Shown one piece after another: positions 25,955-34,548 of a stretch of DNA of 55,118 nt (within the stretch, counting starts at the first letter, position 1; each line of letters opens with the position of its first letter). Origin of the DNA: Beijerinckiaceae bacterium (GTDB lineage: Bacteria; Pseudomonadota; Alphaproteobacteria; Rhizobiales; Beijerinckiaceae); the NCBI GenBank assembly GCA_027531565.1, contig JAPZSB010000004.1, positions 1 to 55,118 on the forward strand, written 5' to 3'. A program made the translations under genes and the position numbers. Below the pieces are notes generated by a model. That model searched no databases, had not been told where the DNA came from, and saw only the letters and a program-made list of their open reading frames with translations.

Positions 25955-27369
25955 CCGAGGCCGAACCACAGCGTTGCGACCCCCAGAAACGCGAAAAACC
26001 CGACAATATCGGTCACGGTGGTGACGAAGGGGCCGGAAGCCACCGCCGGGTCGACATCCATGCGGTTCAGGACCAGCGGAATGAGCACGCCCGCCATCCC
26101 CGCTGCAACCAGCGTGACGATGATCGCCACGCCGATCACCAGTCCGAGTTCGGGATTGCCGAACCAGAGGGCCGCGACCAGCCCCATGATCACGGCGAAG
26201 GACAGGCCGTTGAACAGCCCGACCAGGATCTCGCGGTTGATGATCCGGCGGACATTGTGCCCGGACAGGGCCCGCGTCGCCAGCGCACGCACGGCCACCG
26301 TCATGGTCTGCGTGCCGGCATTGCCGCCCTGGCTGGCCACGATCGGCATCAGCACGGCCAGGGCCACCATTTTCTCCAGCGACCCCTTGAACAGGTCGAT
26401 CACGGCAGAGGCGATGATCGCCGTCAGCAGGTTCACGAACAGCCAGGTGAATCGCGCCCGCGCGGTCGCCATGACCGAGTCGGACAGTTCCTCGCCCGAG
26501 GTGACGCCACCCATCGCACGGATCTCGGCATCGGCTTCCTCGTCGATGATGTCGACGATATCGTCGAAGGTCAGCACGCCGACCAGCCGCTCGGCATCAT
26601 CGACGACCGGGATCGACACGAGATTGTAGCGCTTGAACAGGTCAGCCACCTCGTGCTGGTCATCGGTGACCCGGGCCACGTGGTCGGCCTCGTCCATGAT
26701 CGCCTCGAGCGCCACGGGGCGCTTGGTCCGCAGCAGACGGTTGAGCGAGACATGGCCGATGATCCGCCCGGCCGGATCGATGGCGAAGATCTCGTAGAAC
26801 TCGTCCGGCAGCTCGCTCGTCTCGCGCAGATAGTCGATCATCTGCCCGACCGTCCAGAACGGCGGCACGGCGATGAAATCGGTCTGCATCAGGCGGCCGG
26901 CGGAATCCTCCGGATAGTCGAGGCTCCGTTCGAGCGCGACGCGGTCCGGCGCCGGAAGATTGGCGAGAACCTCTTCCTTGTCCTCCGGCTCGAGATCTTC
27001 GAGGATGTAGACGGCATCGTCCGAATCAAGATCGCGCACGCCCTCGGCGATCTGCTCGTTCGGGATTTCCTCGAGAATCTCCTCGCGGACCGTGTCATCG
27101 ACCTCGGTCAGCGCCCGGTAGTCGAAATCCGCGCCGAGAATCGTCACGAGCCGGGGGCGATCCTCGGCCGGCAGGGCCTCGATCAGGGCGCCCAGATCCG
27201 CCTCGTAGAGATCGCCGGCCAGAGCCGTCAGCGTATCGTGATCCTCACGGGCGATGGCCTCGCGGATCGCGTCGAGGAAATCGGCCCGGATCTCGCCCTC
27301 CTCGTCACGGAAATCGGGCGGGAGGGTCGATTCGACCATGGCAGGTTCGGCAGGCGGGAGCGACACCAT
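25951..27369 (-). CDS. mgtE: Magnesium transporter MgtE
   Basis: Mg2+ channel of 472 residues. An N-terminal superhelical domain (about 30-145) is followed by two CBS domains that sense cytoplasmic Mg2+ (about 150-270) and a C-terminal pore of five helices. Pore signatures are VLMPIVASQGGNAGTQ and the final DPAVASGPFVTTVTDIVGF. ATG at 27369 is chosen because GGAGG lies 6 bases upstream; an earlier ATG at 27405 would lack one. The stop TAG lies in the terminal repeat of the adjacent MITE-like element, so the last residue or two may have changed on insertion; otherwise the protein looks full length. Confidence 0.93.
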   Translation of the reverse strand: MVSLPPAEPAMVESTLPPDFRDEEGEIRADFLDAIREAIAREDHDTLTALAGDLYEADLGALIEALPAEDRPRLVTILGADFDYRALTEVDDTVREEILEEIPNEQIAEGVRDLDSDDAVYILEDLEPEDKEEVLANLPAPDRVALERSLDYPEDSAGRLMQTDFIAVPPFWTVGQMIDYLRETSELPDEFYEIFAIDPAGRIIGHVSLNRLLRTKRPVALEAIMDEADHVARVTDDQHEVADLFKRYNLVSIPVVDDAERLVGVLTFDDIVDIIDEEADAEIRAMGGVTSGEELSDSVMATARARFTWLFVNLLTAIIASAVIDLFKGSLEKMVALAVLMPIVASQGGNAGTQTMTVAVRALATRALSGHNVRRIINREILVGLFNGLSFAVIMGLVAALWFGNPELGLVIGVAIIVTLVAAGMAGVLIPLVLNRMDVDPAVASGPFVTTVTDIVGFFAFLGVATLWFGLG

Positions 27370-27489
27370 CTGGAACCTCCGGAAAAGCGGGCTGGACGCT
27401 TCCACTTAAGGAGAGGATCGCGGTTTGGGAAGGCTCGTTCTCGGTCGGATCCTCGGAAACCCGCAGAATACGGTGAGCACTAAAACGCG

Positions 27490-27514
27490 AAAACCCGGCC
27501 TGTTGACCGGGTTT
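27490..27514 (-). terminator. Rho-independent terminator of tRNA-Leu
   Basis: A perfect 8-bp stem AAACCCGG/CCGGGTTT (27491-27498 with 27507-27514) ends in TTTT and a T-rich run on the minus strand, about 50 bases past the tRNA 3' end and before mgtE. Confidence 0.75.
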
Positions 27515-27562
27515 GCAGCTTGTCTTCCGGATGGGAAGGATCTCGCCATCAAGAGAAAGGAT

Positions 27563-27647
27563 TGGTGCGGACGAGAGGACTCGAACCTCCACGGTGTTAC
27601 CCACTAGCACCTCAAGCTAGCGCGTCTACCAATTCCGCCACGACCGC
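27563..27647 (-). tRNA. tRNA-Leu (anticodon GAG)
   Basis: An 85-base tRNA with encoded CCA end. The anticodon stem CTAGC/GCTAG holds the loop TTGAGGT with anticodon GAG, reading CUC and CUU. The long variable arm expected for leucine tRNA is present, as are the GGTAGAC D-loop and the TTCGAGT T-loop. The acceptor stem pairs GCGGTCG with CGTCCGC and so contains a U-U mismatch at position 5:68; the common form has CGACCGC there. Confidence 0.95.
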
Positions 27648-27687
27648 ACACCGGCAAAAGGGGCATGCCCGTCTCACCGAGGCGCGC

Positions 27688-27716
27688 TGTCTAACAAAGC
27701 GCGCCGGGTCTGGCAA
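27688..27716 (-). promoter_or_regulatory. Probable promoter of tRNA-Leu
   Basis: On the minus strand TTGCCA (27716-27711) and TAGACA (27693-27688) are spaced by 17 bases, and the mature tRNA begins about 40 bases downstream. Both boxes match sigma-70 at four of six positions or better. The assignment rests on position and spacing. Confidence 0.45.
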
Positions 27717-27721
27717 GCCCG

Positions 27722-27750
27722 AAAAGACCGGGCCGGACGGGCACCGGCCC
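27722..27750 (-). terminator. Probable terminator of the fliN-like gene
   Basis: The stem GGGCCGG/CCGGCCC (27730-27736 with 27744-27750) is followed on the minus strand by GGTCTTTTC, 15 bases beyond the fliN stop. The T-run is short and offset by four bases, so strength is uncertain. Confidence 0.5.
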
Positions 27751-27765
27751 GCCACCTCCCGTCGA

Positions 27766-28068
27766 TCAGAATTCCTCGTCCTGCTCGCGCATGGCCGGCT
27801 TCGGCAGCGAACGTTCGACTTCCGGCCGGCGGATCAGGCTGGTCACCTCGACCTGGATGCGCTTGCCCTGCACGATCACCTGCCCGCGGGCGACCGGGAA
27901 ATCATTCGCGAGGATCTCGATCTCGTCATTCTCGTTCGAATCAAGCTCGATCACCGCGCCGCGCCCCATGCGGAGAAGGTGATGGATCGGCATCCGCGCC
28001 CGACCGATCACGACCTCGATTTCCACCTCGACGCTGTCGACCGTATTGGTCCGTTCTTCACCCGACAT
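27766..28068 (-). CDS. fliN: FliN-like flagellar motor switch (SpoA-domain) protein
   Basis: A 100-residue protein containing one SpoA/FliN C-ring domain: DSVEVEIEVVIGRARMPIHHLLRMGRGAVIEL and NDFPVARGQVIVQGKRIQVEVTSL are its hallmarks. FliN polymerises with FliM at the cytoplasmic base of the flagellar motor, and SpoA domains also occur in type III secretion. No other flagellar gene is visible here, so this is an isolated copy with its own probable terminator, between lipB and tRNA-Leu. An extra C-terminal acidic tail follows the domain. It may be a second FliN, or the only one, encoded outside the main cluster. Confidence 0.88.
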   Translation of the reverse strand: MSGEERTNTVDSVEVEIEVVIGRARMPIHHLLRMGRGAVIELDSNENDEIEILANDFPVARGQVIVQGKRIQVEVTSLIRRPEVERSLPKPAMREQDEEF

Positions 28069-28174
28069 CCGGAACTGCCCCCGCTGGATTGACGCTGCCG
28101 CCGGAACATCTCAGGTTCGAACGACTCGAAACTTCGATTGACCCGGCAATTTCTGCCCATCTATGTGCCAGCTT

Positions 28175-28876
28175 ATGGTCAACAGCCCGTTAACGCGCAT
28201 CGAATTCCACCCCGTCGCCGCGGGTCATCCGCCGGTCGAATGGCGGCTGTCGGAAGGCCTCGTCCCCTACCCCGAGGCGCTGGCCTGGATGGAGGAGAGG
28301 GCCGCCGCCATCGCGGAAGGCCGTGCGCGGGAATGCATCTGGCTTCTCGAGCATCCCCCGCTCTACACGGGCGGGACGAGCGCCCGGAGCGCTGACCTGC
28401 TCCAGGCGCGCTTCCCCGTCTTCGAGACCGGGCGCGGCGGGCAATATACCTATCACGGCCCCGGCCAGCGCGTGGCCTATGTGATGCTGGACCTGCGCGC
28501 CCGCCGGCAGGATGTCCGCGCCTTCGTCTCCGCGCTCGAAGCCTGGGTCATCGACACGCTGGCGGAATTCTCGCTGACCGGCTTCACCGATCCGGCCCGG
28601 GTCGGCGTCTGGGTCCGTCGGCCGGACAAGGGCCCCGGCCACGAGGACAAGATCGCCGCGATCGGCATCCGCCTGCGCCGCTGGGTCTCGTTCCACGGCA
28701 TCTCGCTGAATGTCGAGCCCGATCTCGACCATTTCGACGGCATCGTCCCCTGTGGCATTGCCGAGGCGCGCTACGGCGTGACCAGCCTCGTCGATCTCGG
28801 CCTGCCGGTGACCATGCCCGAAGCCGATCTCGCCCTGAAACGCGCCTTCCGGCCGGTTTTCGGAGCGGTGGAATGA
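28175..28876 (+). CDS. lipB: Octanoyltransferase LipB
   Basis: Transfers octanoyl from acyl carrier protein to lipoyl domains of keto-acid dehydrogenases, the first step of lipoate synthesis. The 233-residue product has [15 protein letters not shown], the signature [21 protein letters not shown], the catalytic Lys in [10 protein letters not shown] and the active-site Cys in [20 protein letters not shown] at 28175 is taken; an ATG four codons upstream is also possible and neither has a strong ribosome site. The next gene overlaps its stop by 4 bases. Confidence 0.96.
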   Translation: MVNSPLTRIEFHPVAAGHPPVEWRLSEGLVPYPEALAWMEERAAAIAEGRARECIWLLEHPPLYTGGTSARSADLLQARFPVFETGRGGQYTYHGPGQRVAYVMLDLRARRQDVRAFVSALEAWVIDTLAEFSLTGFTDPARVGVWVRRPDKGPGHEDKIAAIGIRLRRWVSFHGISLNVEPDLDHFDGIVPCGIAEARYGVTSLVDLGLPVTMPEADLALKRAFRPVFGAVE

Positions 28877-29385
28877 ACCCGCCCGGCATCACCCTTCTCC
28901 GGGGCTGGCATCCCGGCATTCCCGGCTGGGTCATCGCCGAACATGGCCGCTCCTACGCCCGCGAATGGCAGTTCGATGCCCGTTTCGAGGCCAAGGTTGC
29001 CGAGGCCATGGGCGAATGGCTCGGCCGCTATGACCCCGCGCGCGACCTGCTGCTGACGGCGATGCTCGACGGCGTGCCCGTCGGCTCGATCAGCCTCGAC
29101 GGGTCCGGCCCGCATGCCGCCACGGAAGGCGCGCGCATCCGCTTCTTCATCCTGGCGAAGGCGGCGCGCGGCCTCGGCATCGGCCGCCGGCTGATGGGCG
29201 GGATGATGGAGTTCATCGAATCGGCCGGCTTCGACCGCGTCTTCCTGACGACGTTCCGGGGGCTCGATGCCGCCCGCCATCTCTACGAGGCCGAGGGCTT
29301 CGTGCTCGAGAGCGAGACCCTCGACACGACCTGGGGCAAGCCGATGCACGAGCAGCGTTTCCGCTGGGAACGCCCACGCTCCTGA
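28873..29385 (+). CDS. GNAT family N-acetyltransferase
   Basis: A 170-residue GNAT protein. The acetyl-CoA binding motif A reads [25 protein letters not shown], followed by the beta-strand and helix [27 protein letters not shown]. Some such domains appear fused to MarR-type regulators, but here the GNAT stands alone. The start overlaps the lipB stop as ATGA, so the two are translationally coupled. The acceptor substrate is not predictable. Confidence 0.88.
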   Translation: MNPPGITLLRGWHPGIPGWVIAEHGRSYAREWQFDARFEAKVAEAMGEWLGRYDPARDLLLTAMLDGVPVGSISLDGSGPHAATEGARIRFFILAKAARGLGIGRRLMGGMMEFIESAGFDRVFLTTFRGLDAARHLYEAEGFVLESETLDTTWGKPMHEQRFRWERPRS

Positions 29386-29395
29386 CCGGCCGGGA

Positions 29396-29938
29396 TCAGC
29401 CGTCCCATTCGCCGGTGCGGCTGTCGCGCGGGCGCTGGTCGGGCGCGGCGGCTCGCGGGCGCACGCCGGCAACCGGGCCTTCGGGAGGCGGCGTCGCGGC
29501 GGAAACCGTCTTCGCACCATTCGCCTTCCAGCGCGCGAGTTCGTCGAGATAGGGCTTCGGAAAACCATGCGCCTGCGCCGCGGCGAGAATGCCCTCGAGA
29601 TAGCCGGGGCGCGGGCGGCCCGGCTGGGCATTCGCGGCCACATAGACCAGCGCCCGCTTCGCACCATCCGCCGTGATGACGGGCTGGTTGATCTTGGCGT
29701 AGAGGCCGCGATCGACGCCCTCGAACCGGTCGAGCGGGCGGAGATCGGCAAGCGCCAGGTCCCACAGCACGCCATGCACGCTCTGGCGCGGATCGCGCAC
29801 GATGCTGGCATAGCCTTCGGCCATGATGATGAAGCGGTGGCGCGGCAGGCGCGCGGGGCCGATCAGGCGGGATTGGGGCGCGCGGGCCGCCATGTCGGCG
29901 ACATCCATATTGGCGCCATAGGCGAAGTAGAGCGGCAT
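29396..29938 (-). CDS. Gamma-glutamylcyclotransferase-like (AIG2/GGCT) protein
   Basis: A 180-residue protein with the GGCT fold. The substrate loop MPLYFAYGANMD is the bacterial version of YGSNM, and LDRFEGVDRGLY holds the likely catalytic Glu. Family members cleave gamma-glutamyl amines or glutathione to 5-oxoproline. After the domain (about 1-135) a Pro/Arg/Ala-rich tail of about 40 residues runs to the end. It converges with the GNAT gene, whose stop is 11 bases away. Substrate specificity is unknown. Confidence 0.85.
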   Translation of the reverse strand: MPLYFAYGANMDVADMAARAPQSRLIGPARLPRHRFIIMAEGYASIVRDPRQSVHGVLWDLALADLRPLDRFEGVDRGLYAKINQPVITADGAKRALVYVAANAQPGRPRPGYLEGILAAAQAHGFPKPYLDELARWKANGAKTVSAATPPPEGPVAGVRPRAAAPDQRPRDSRTGEWDG

Positions 29939-30038
29939 GGACCCTCGGAACGCTGTGTGTTCCGGACGTCAGGCCAGCCGGCCGCTCCTGTCAAGCCGCC
30001 TGCCGCATTCCGGCAGGCCGACGGCCGGCGGATTGTCG

Positions 30039-30449
30039 TCAGTGCCAGGCGCGCAGCCGGTTGCGCGAATGCTTCAGCGCCAGCGCCGTCAGCGCTTCGG
30101 GAACCTCGTTGAGTTCACGCACCAGCGCGAACAGCAGGGCCGGCATCGAGGGCGAGCTTTCACCCGCCATGTGCCCGACCAGCCAGGCAAGGTCATCCGC
30201 GCTGATCCGGCCGGCAGGCGCATTCTGCCAGACGAGGTATTCGACCATCGCCTCGACGAAATAGGCCGTCCAGACCGGGTCCGTGTCGCCCTTGAGCATG
30301 TCCTCGCGGATCAGCGCTTCGGCCTGCTCGCGGGTTGCAAGGATCAGGAACGCCCGGGCATCGAGCTGCTCGGCCAGCGAAGCCGGGCATTCGGGCCAAC
30401 CCAAGGTTTCGATCACCGGGCTGACCGGCATACGCAGAAGCGCCGACAT
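30039..30449 (-). CDS. Conserved hypothetical protein
   Basis: A 136-residue soluble, mostly helical protein that I cannot assign to a function. It is rich in Ala and Leu, with acidic helices such as LATREQAEALIREDMLKGD and AMVEYLVWQNAPAG, and no signal peptide or membrane segment. Coding is supported by ordinary GC-rich codon use and an AGGGAAG ribosome site before ATG. A perfect 7-bp GC hairpin with a CGGA loop stands in its leader. It is monocistronic. Confidence 0.7.
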   Translation of the reverse strand: MSALLRMPVSPVIETLGWPECPASLAEQLDARAFLILATREQAEALIREDMLKGDTDPVWTAYFVEAMVEYLVWQNAPAGRISADDLAWLVGHMAGESSPSMPALLFALVRELNEVPEALTALALKHSRNRLRAWH

Positions 30450-30770
30450 CGTTTTCTTCCCTGTTCGCGGGGGCGCCGGAGCGCCCCGTCCTGTGATCCC
30501 GGGCCCTGAGACCCTGTTTTCGCCTGTTCGGGCTTGCGCCCTTTTCCTGTTGTCACGGGACGTTTTCCGTCCTCGTTGTCGTGAGAATGACCCTTAGGTC
30601 TTGCTCAAACCTGAATCTGTGCGCTGGAACACAAATCGCGGTTTAGGCTTCACCAGCAAATGCCGTTAACGTGACGTTGCCGGCCGGGCACCATGGGTCA
30701 TTCCCTCGCTTCCCATTCCCGTGCCATGATGCGGCGAATCCATGATCGAATGACGATGGAATTGGGAAAA
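30450..30770. other. Intergenic region with a leader hairpin
   Basis: This 321-base divergent gap separates the conserved hypothetical gene from the dipeptidase gene. It holds a perfect GC stem, GGGGCGC/GCGCCCC with loop CGGA at 30470-30487, about 20 bases upstream of the minus-strand start. Otherwise it is AT-richer around 30600-30690, where promoters for one or both genes would be expected. No clear gene or repeat is seen. The dipeptidase frame is open from 30693, so its start may lie inside this region. Confidence 0.5.
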
Positions 30771-31919
30771 ATGCAGCGTGATTTGATGGCCGGTGATTTT
30801 CTGGCCGAGGCGCGGGAATTCCTCGCGAGGACCCGGCTTGTCGATGGCCATAACGACCTGCCCTACGTGATCTGGGCGCGCGGCAGCCACGGCGATGTCC
30901 GGGCCTGGAACGCCGCCCGGCTGCATCCGGAAACCGATACCGACATCCCGCGCCTCCGCGCCGGGCTGGTCTCGACCCAGATCCTGACGGCCTTCATCCC
31001 GACCATGGTGGAGAAGCCGATCGATGACCGGCTGGCCGTGATCGATGTCATGCTCCAGCTCGAGCAGCTCTATCCGGAGACGTTCCACCCCGTCCTCGCA
31101 CCGGACGATATGGTCGCCGCGCAGGCGGCCGGGAAGATCGGGCTTTTCAAGGCGGTGGAGGGGCTGGTCGGCGTCGAATCCATCGGCCATCTGCGCCTTC
31201 TCCATGCGATGGGCATCCGGCTCGTCACGCTCTGCCACAACGAGACCCTGCCCTTCATCGACAGCGCGACCGACCATCCCGGCCGCCGGCCCGGCAACCG
31301 CCCGCTTTCCTCCTTCGGTGAAAGCATTGTCGAGGAAATGGAGCGCCTCGGCCTGATCATCGACATGGCCCATGTCTCGCCGCCGGCCCAGCATGCGGTG
31401 ATGGACTGTGCGAAAGGGCCGGTCATGATCAGCCATGCCAATGCCCGCGCCCTGTGCGACCATCCGCGCAACGCCCCGGATAACGTGATCCGCCGGATTG
31501 CCGAGGGGGGTGGCATTGTCATGGCCACCTTCGTGCCGGCTTTCCTCGAACAGGCAGTCTTCGACGGCATGCAGCCGGTGATGGATGGCCTCGGCAAGGT
31601 GCGCGAGGATATCGAAGACGAGGAATATCGCCGCCACAAGGACCAGGCGTTCCGCCGCTTCGAGGGCGACGGTATCGATGCGCTCATCCGGCATCTCGAG
31701 CATATCCGCAATGTCGGCGGGGCGGATTGCCTCGGCATCGGCTCGGATTTCTATGGCGGGCCGAACCCGCCCGGCCTCGAGGATGCCGCCACCTTCCCGG
31801 CCCTCTTCGCCCGCCTGATGCAGCGCGGCTGGTCGACAACCGACATGGAAAAGCTGGCCGGCGGGAATTTCGAGCGGCTCTGGCGGCAGGTCTACCGCGA
31901 CAGGCCGGCGATGGCCTGA
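30771..31919 (+). CDS. Membrane-dipeptidase-like metallopeptidase (M19)
   Basis: Renal-dipeptidase-type zinc enzyme of about 382 residues that hydrolyses dipeptides. The metal ligands are DGHNDLP (His-x-Asp), the bridging Glu in AVEGLVGVES, MAHVSP and ISHANARAL. The C-terminus has IGSDFYGG and GGNFERLWRQ, both typical of M19. No signal peptide is visible, so it is probably cytoplasmic. The start is uncertain: ATG at 30771 is used, but in-frame ATGs at 30693, 30756 and 30786 exist and none has a strong ribosome site. Confidence 0.9.
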   Translation: MQRDLMAGDFLAEAREFLARTRLVDGHNDLPYVIWARGSHGDVRAWNAARLHPETDTDIPRLRAGLVSTQILTAFIPTMVEKPIDDRLAVIDVMLQLEQLYPETFHPVLAPDDMVAAQAAGKIGLFKAVEGLVGVESIGHLRLLHAMGIRLVTLCHNETLPFIDSATDHPGRRPGNRPLSSFGESIVEEMERLGLIIDMAHVSPPAQHAVMDCAKGPVMISHANARALCDHPRNAPDNVIRRIAEGGGIVMATFVPAFLEQAVFDGMQPVMDGLGKVREDIEDEEYRRHKDQAFRRFEGDGIDALIRHLEHIRNVGGADCLGIGSDFYGGPNPPGLEDAATFPALFARLMQRGWSTTDMEKLAGGNFERLWRQVYRDRPAMA

Positions 31920-31929
31920 CCAAGGGCCG

Positions 31930-32502
31930 TCAGCTGCGCGGGAGGCAGGCCTTCAGCGCCTGGACATGCCCGGCCAGCCCGCCATTGGCCTCGCTGTCTT
32001 CCTGGCCATGCAGCGTTTCGAACCGCGCGATCTCCGCCTCGGTCAGGCGGCGCTTCTCGTCGCGGTCGCCGATCGGATTGAGCGCGCTGAGATAGGCACA
32101 GCTCGCGACATGGAGCGGCAGCGCATTCCGCTGGCTGAACGTGCAGATCTGCCGGATCAGCGAGACCGGCAGCACATCGCGCCGTCCATGCAGGATCAGG
32201 CCGATCCCGACCATGGTGACGCTGGCCGCCGCCTCACCCTTCAGCACCTGCGCCCGGGTGCGGTCCAGCACCTTGGCCGGCTCGGTCCCGTCATTGATCG
32301 CGGCAGTCGCCGGTTCGGCATAGCGGTCGAGCAGCTGGCCGAGCCGGCCGAGCAGCGCCGCGCAATCCTGCCCCTGCGCGAGGCCCGGCTGCGGGGCCAG
32401 CAGCAGGAAACCGGCCAGGCTAGCCCGTAAGCGCCTCGAGCAGCGCTGCGGCCGCCCGGAAATCGGCGAGTCGGAACGCCCGGCGCTCGGCAGCCTCCTC
32501 AT
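31930..32502 (-). CDS. Hypothetical exported protein
   Basis: A protein of unknown function with a hydrophobic export signal ending LLLAPQPGLAQG and a mature domain of about 145 residues with three or four Cys in DCAALLG, RQICTFSQ, VASCAYL and KACLPRS. Frame and codon use support coding. Its start must overlap the end of the ATP12 gene; ATG at 32502 is the most plausible choice, giving a long basic n-region, but this is a guess. No domain was recognised. Confidence 0.6.
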   Translation of the reverse strand: MRRLPSAGRSDSPISGRPQRCSRRLRASLAGFLLLAPQPGLAQGQDCAALLGRLGQLLDRYAEPATAAINDGTEPAKVLDRTRAQVLKGEAAASVTMVGIGLILHGRRDVLPVSLIRQICTFSQRNALPLHVASCAYLSALNPIGDRDEKRRLTEAEIARFETLHGQEDSEANGGLAGHVQALKACLPRS

Positions 32503-33217
32503 CCGCGCCCCAGAGATCCAATTCGAAATCGGCATCGACCTCTCCCGCATCGTATCCGGCATCCGGGCCGAGCGCTCCGTCCGCCACGGCCAGCGCGATC
32601 AGAGCGGAGCCGGAAACACTGGTCAAGACATGGAGCGCGGCCAGGGCCGCCGCGGCCTCATGCCGGACGATGCCCGGCCGCAGCGCCTCGATGGCCGCCG
32701 GATTCTGCGCCACATGGGTGATCCCCTCCGACAGCAGGAACCGCGCCCCGTAGCGTGCCTGCGCATGGGCAAGCACAGGGTCCCAGTGCTGCGCCTGCAG
32801 GGCGACAAGCCGTTCCGGCTCGCCGGCGCGGTAGCAGACGAGGTCTGTGCCTGCATAGGCGAGAATATCCGCGATCACCGCCTCGCGGGCATCCGCGACA
32901 TGGTCGATCCCGGCATGGGCGATCCGCGTCACCGGCATCGTGGCGGCGTTGATCTCCTCGCCCTGCGCGGCCCATTCGGCAGCAAGCAGCGAGGCTGCAG
33001 CCTCGGTCTCGAGGGCGAGCAGGCGTTTCAGCTTCGTGCGCGCCGGCCTGCCGTCGAGCAGGAGGCGGAACCCCTCCGGCGACGGCTCGATCGAGACGGC
33101 CGTGTAGAATCGCTTCGGTCGTTGCGGCTTCAGCGCCGCGCGGGCGGTCCGGACGGGATCAAGCCGCGCCGGATCCTCGCCATCGCCAAACCAGCCTTCG
33201 GTAAATCGGATGCTCAT
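32420..33217 (-). CDS. F1-ATPase assembly chaperone ATP12 family protein
   Basis: A 265-residue protein of the ATP12 family, which in mitochondria and alphaproteobacteria helps assemble F1-ATPase by holding the alpha subunit. Conserved features are KRFYTAVSIEPSPEGFRLLLDGRP, the ALETEAAASLLAAEWAAQGEEI helix, MPVTRIAHAGIDH and AYAGTDLVCYRAGEPERLV. ATG at 33217 begins MSIRFTEGWF, normal for the family. It is the third gene of the RluC-HAD-ATP12 group found downstream of the ribosomal region in related genomes. Confidence 0.93.
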   Translation of the reverse strand: MSIRFTEGWFGDGEDPARLDPVRTARAALKPQRPKRFYTAVSIEPSPEGFRLLLDGRPARTKLKRLLALETEAAASLLAAEWAAQGEEINAATMPVTRIAHAGIDHVADAREAVIADILAYAGTDLVCYRAGEPERLVALQAQHWDPVLAHAQARYGARFLLSEGITHVAQNPAAIEALRPGIVRHEAAAALAALHVLTSVSGSALIALAVADGALGPDAGYDAGEVDADFELDLWGADEEAAERRAFRLADFRAAAALLEALTG

Positions 33218-33248
33218 GCCGCCGAGATAGGATGCCGGATCGGGCCTG

Positions 33249-33905
33249 TCACCCCGGAAGGCGGAGAATCCGCGCGAGATCGTCGAAATCCTGCGCGATC
33301 TCCTCGGCACCGGCCTCGCGCAGGGCCTCGACGGGCTGGAAACCCCAGGCCACGCCGACCGCGCGGGCTCCGGCGGCCCGGGCCATCTGCATGTCGAAGA
33401 CGGAATCGCCGATCATCACGGTTTTCTCCAGCGGCAGGCCCGTGGCTGCCGCGGCCTGCAGGATCATCCCGGGATGCGGCTTCGAGGGCGCGTCATCGGC
33501 AGTCTGGATCGTGGCCATGAGATCGTGCCAGCCATGCGCATCGAGCAGGGCTGCGACGCCCCGGCGCGACTTGCCGGTCGCGATGCCCAGCCGGAAGCGC
33601 GGGTCCGCCCCGGCCTGTTCCAGCAACGCCGCAGCGCCGGGATAGAGCGGTTCGGGGATCGTCCCGGCCTTGCGCAGGGCATGGAACACCTCGCGATAGG
33701 CCGCGACCAGCGCCTCGACCGGGCCCTCCGGCCCCGCCAGGGCGGTGAAGGCCTCGTGCAGCGAGAGCCCGACAATGGAAAGCCCGCGCTCCCGGGAGGG
33801 CGCGGGCAGGCCGACGGCCGCAAAGGTCTGGGCCTGGGCCGTCAGGATGATGGCCTCGGAATTGACGAGCGTGCCGTCGACATCGAACAGGAGGAGCTGG
33901 GTCAC
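33249..33905 (-). CDS. HAD-superfamily phosphatase (phosphoglycolate phosphatase-like)
   Basis: A 218-residue haloacid-dehalogenase hydrolase with a helical cap. Motif I is LLFDVDGTLVNSEA with nucleophile and acid Asp, motif II the Ser/Thr in IATGK, motif III SKPHPGM, and motif IV MIGDSVFDMQMA. Related enzymes dephosphorylate 2-phosphoglycolate or nucleotides. GTG at 33905 is the start, overlapping the preceding stop as GTGA; an upstream start would merely add non-conserved residues. ATP12 follows 31 bases later. Confidence 0.92.
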   Translation of the reverse strand: MTQLLLFDVDGTLVNSEAIILTAQAQTFAAVGLPAPSRERGLSIVGLSLHEAFTALAGPEGPVEALVAAYREVFHALRKAGTIPEPLYPGAAALLEQAGADPRFRLGIATGKSRRGVAALLDAHGWHDLMATIQTADDAPSKPHPGMILQAAAATGLPLEKTVMIGDSVFDMQMARAAGARAVGVAWGFQPVEALREAGAEEIAQDFDDLARILRLPG

Positions 33906-34453
33906 GCGCCCCGGATACACGAGCGCATGAAGTCGCGATACGGGCCCGAGCGCTTTTCCAGATTTTTCGAATCGGCCTCGCGCCGGCAGGCCAGCATCTT
34001 GGCATAGCGCGGATTGTCCTTGGCGATGCAATCCTCGATACCGGTGCGGCGCTCATCTTCGGTCAGCCGCTGGTTCCGGAGGGTCTCGCGGCAGGCCTTG
34101 CGCGCCTCCTTCTGGGCGCTGCGGTCGGCACCGCGCATGTCGCGGATGCGGTTGCGCTCGGCCTCGGTCAGCTGCGGTCCGGCCCCGCGCTTGTCGGCCA
34201 TGCATTTCTGCATCGCCTCGCGGCGCTCGGCCCCCCGGAGATCCGTGCCCACCTGGCTGCGGCAGGCCTCGCGGGCCGCACGCCAATCCGTCCGCGCGCC
34301 GTCGGGTGTCGTGCCCGGTTGGGTCGGGGCAGCCGGTGCAGGAGCGGGCGCGGGCGTGGGCGTGGGCGCCGTCTGGGCGACAGCCAGCCCGATGGCGAGG
34401 ATGAGGGCACCCGCCCCGATGGCGGCGCGTTGCAGGATCAGGTGAAAGTTCAT
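33902..34453 (-). CDS. Exported Cys-rich protein with PsiF-like repeats
   Basis: A 183-residue exported protein with a signal peptide (about 1-27) and an Ala/Pro/Thr linker. Three Cys-containing repeats follow: REACRSQVGTDLRGAERREAM-QKC, RKACRETLRNQRLTEDERRT-IEDC and LACRREADSKNLEKRS-MRSC. The pattern resembles PsiF repeats of phosphate-starvation periplasmic proteins, whose function is unknown. GGAG lies 7 bases before ATG at 34453. Its stop overlaps the HAD start, so they are co-translated. Confidence 0.75.
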   Translation of the reverse strand: MNFHLILQRAAIGAGALILAIGLAVAQTAPTPTPAPAPAPAAPTQPGTTPDGARTDWRAAREACRSQVGTDLRGAERREAMQKCMADKRGAGPQLTEAERNRIRDMRGADRSAQKEARKACRETLRNQRLTEDERRTGIEDCIAKDNPRYAKMLACRREADSKNLEKRSGPYRDFMRSCIRGA

Positions 34454-34548
34454 GGCAGGCTCCTCATGCATTCCGTGCCCGAGGTTTATGCGAGTCGACC
34501 TGCCCGGGAAATGACGGGAACCTGAACTCTTCGTAATGTGCGAAGCGC

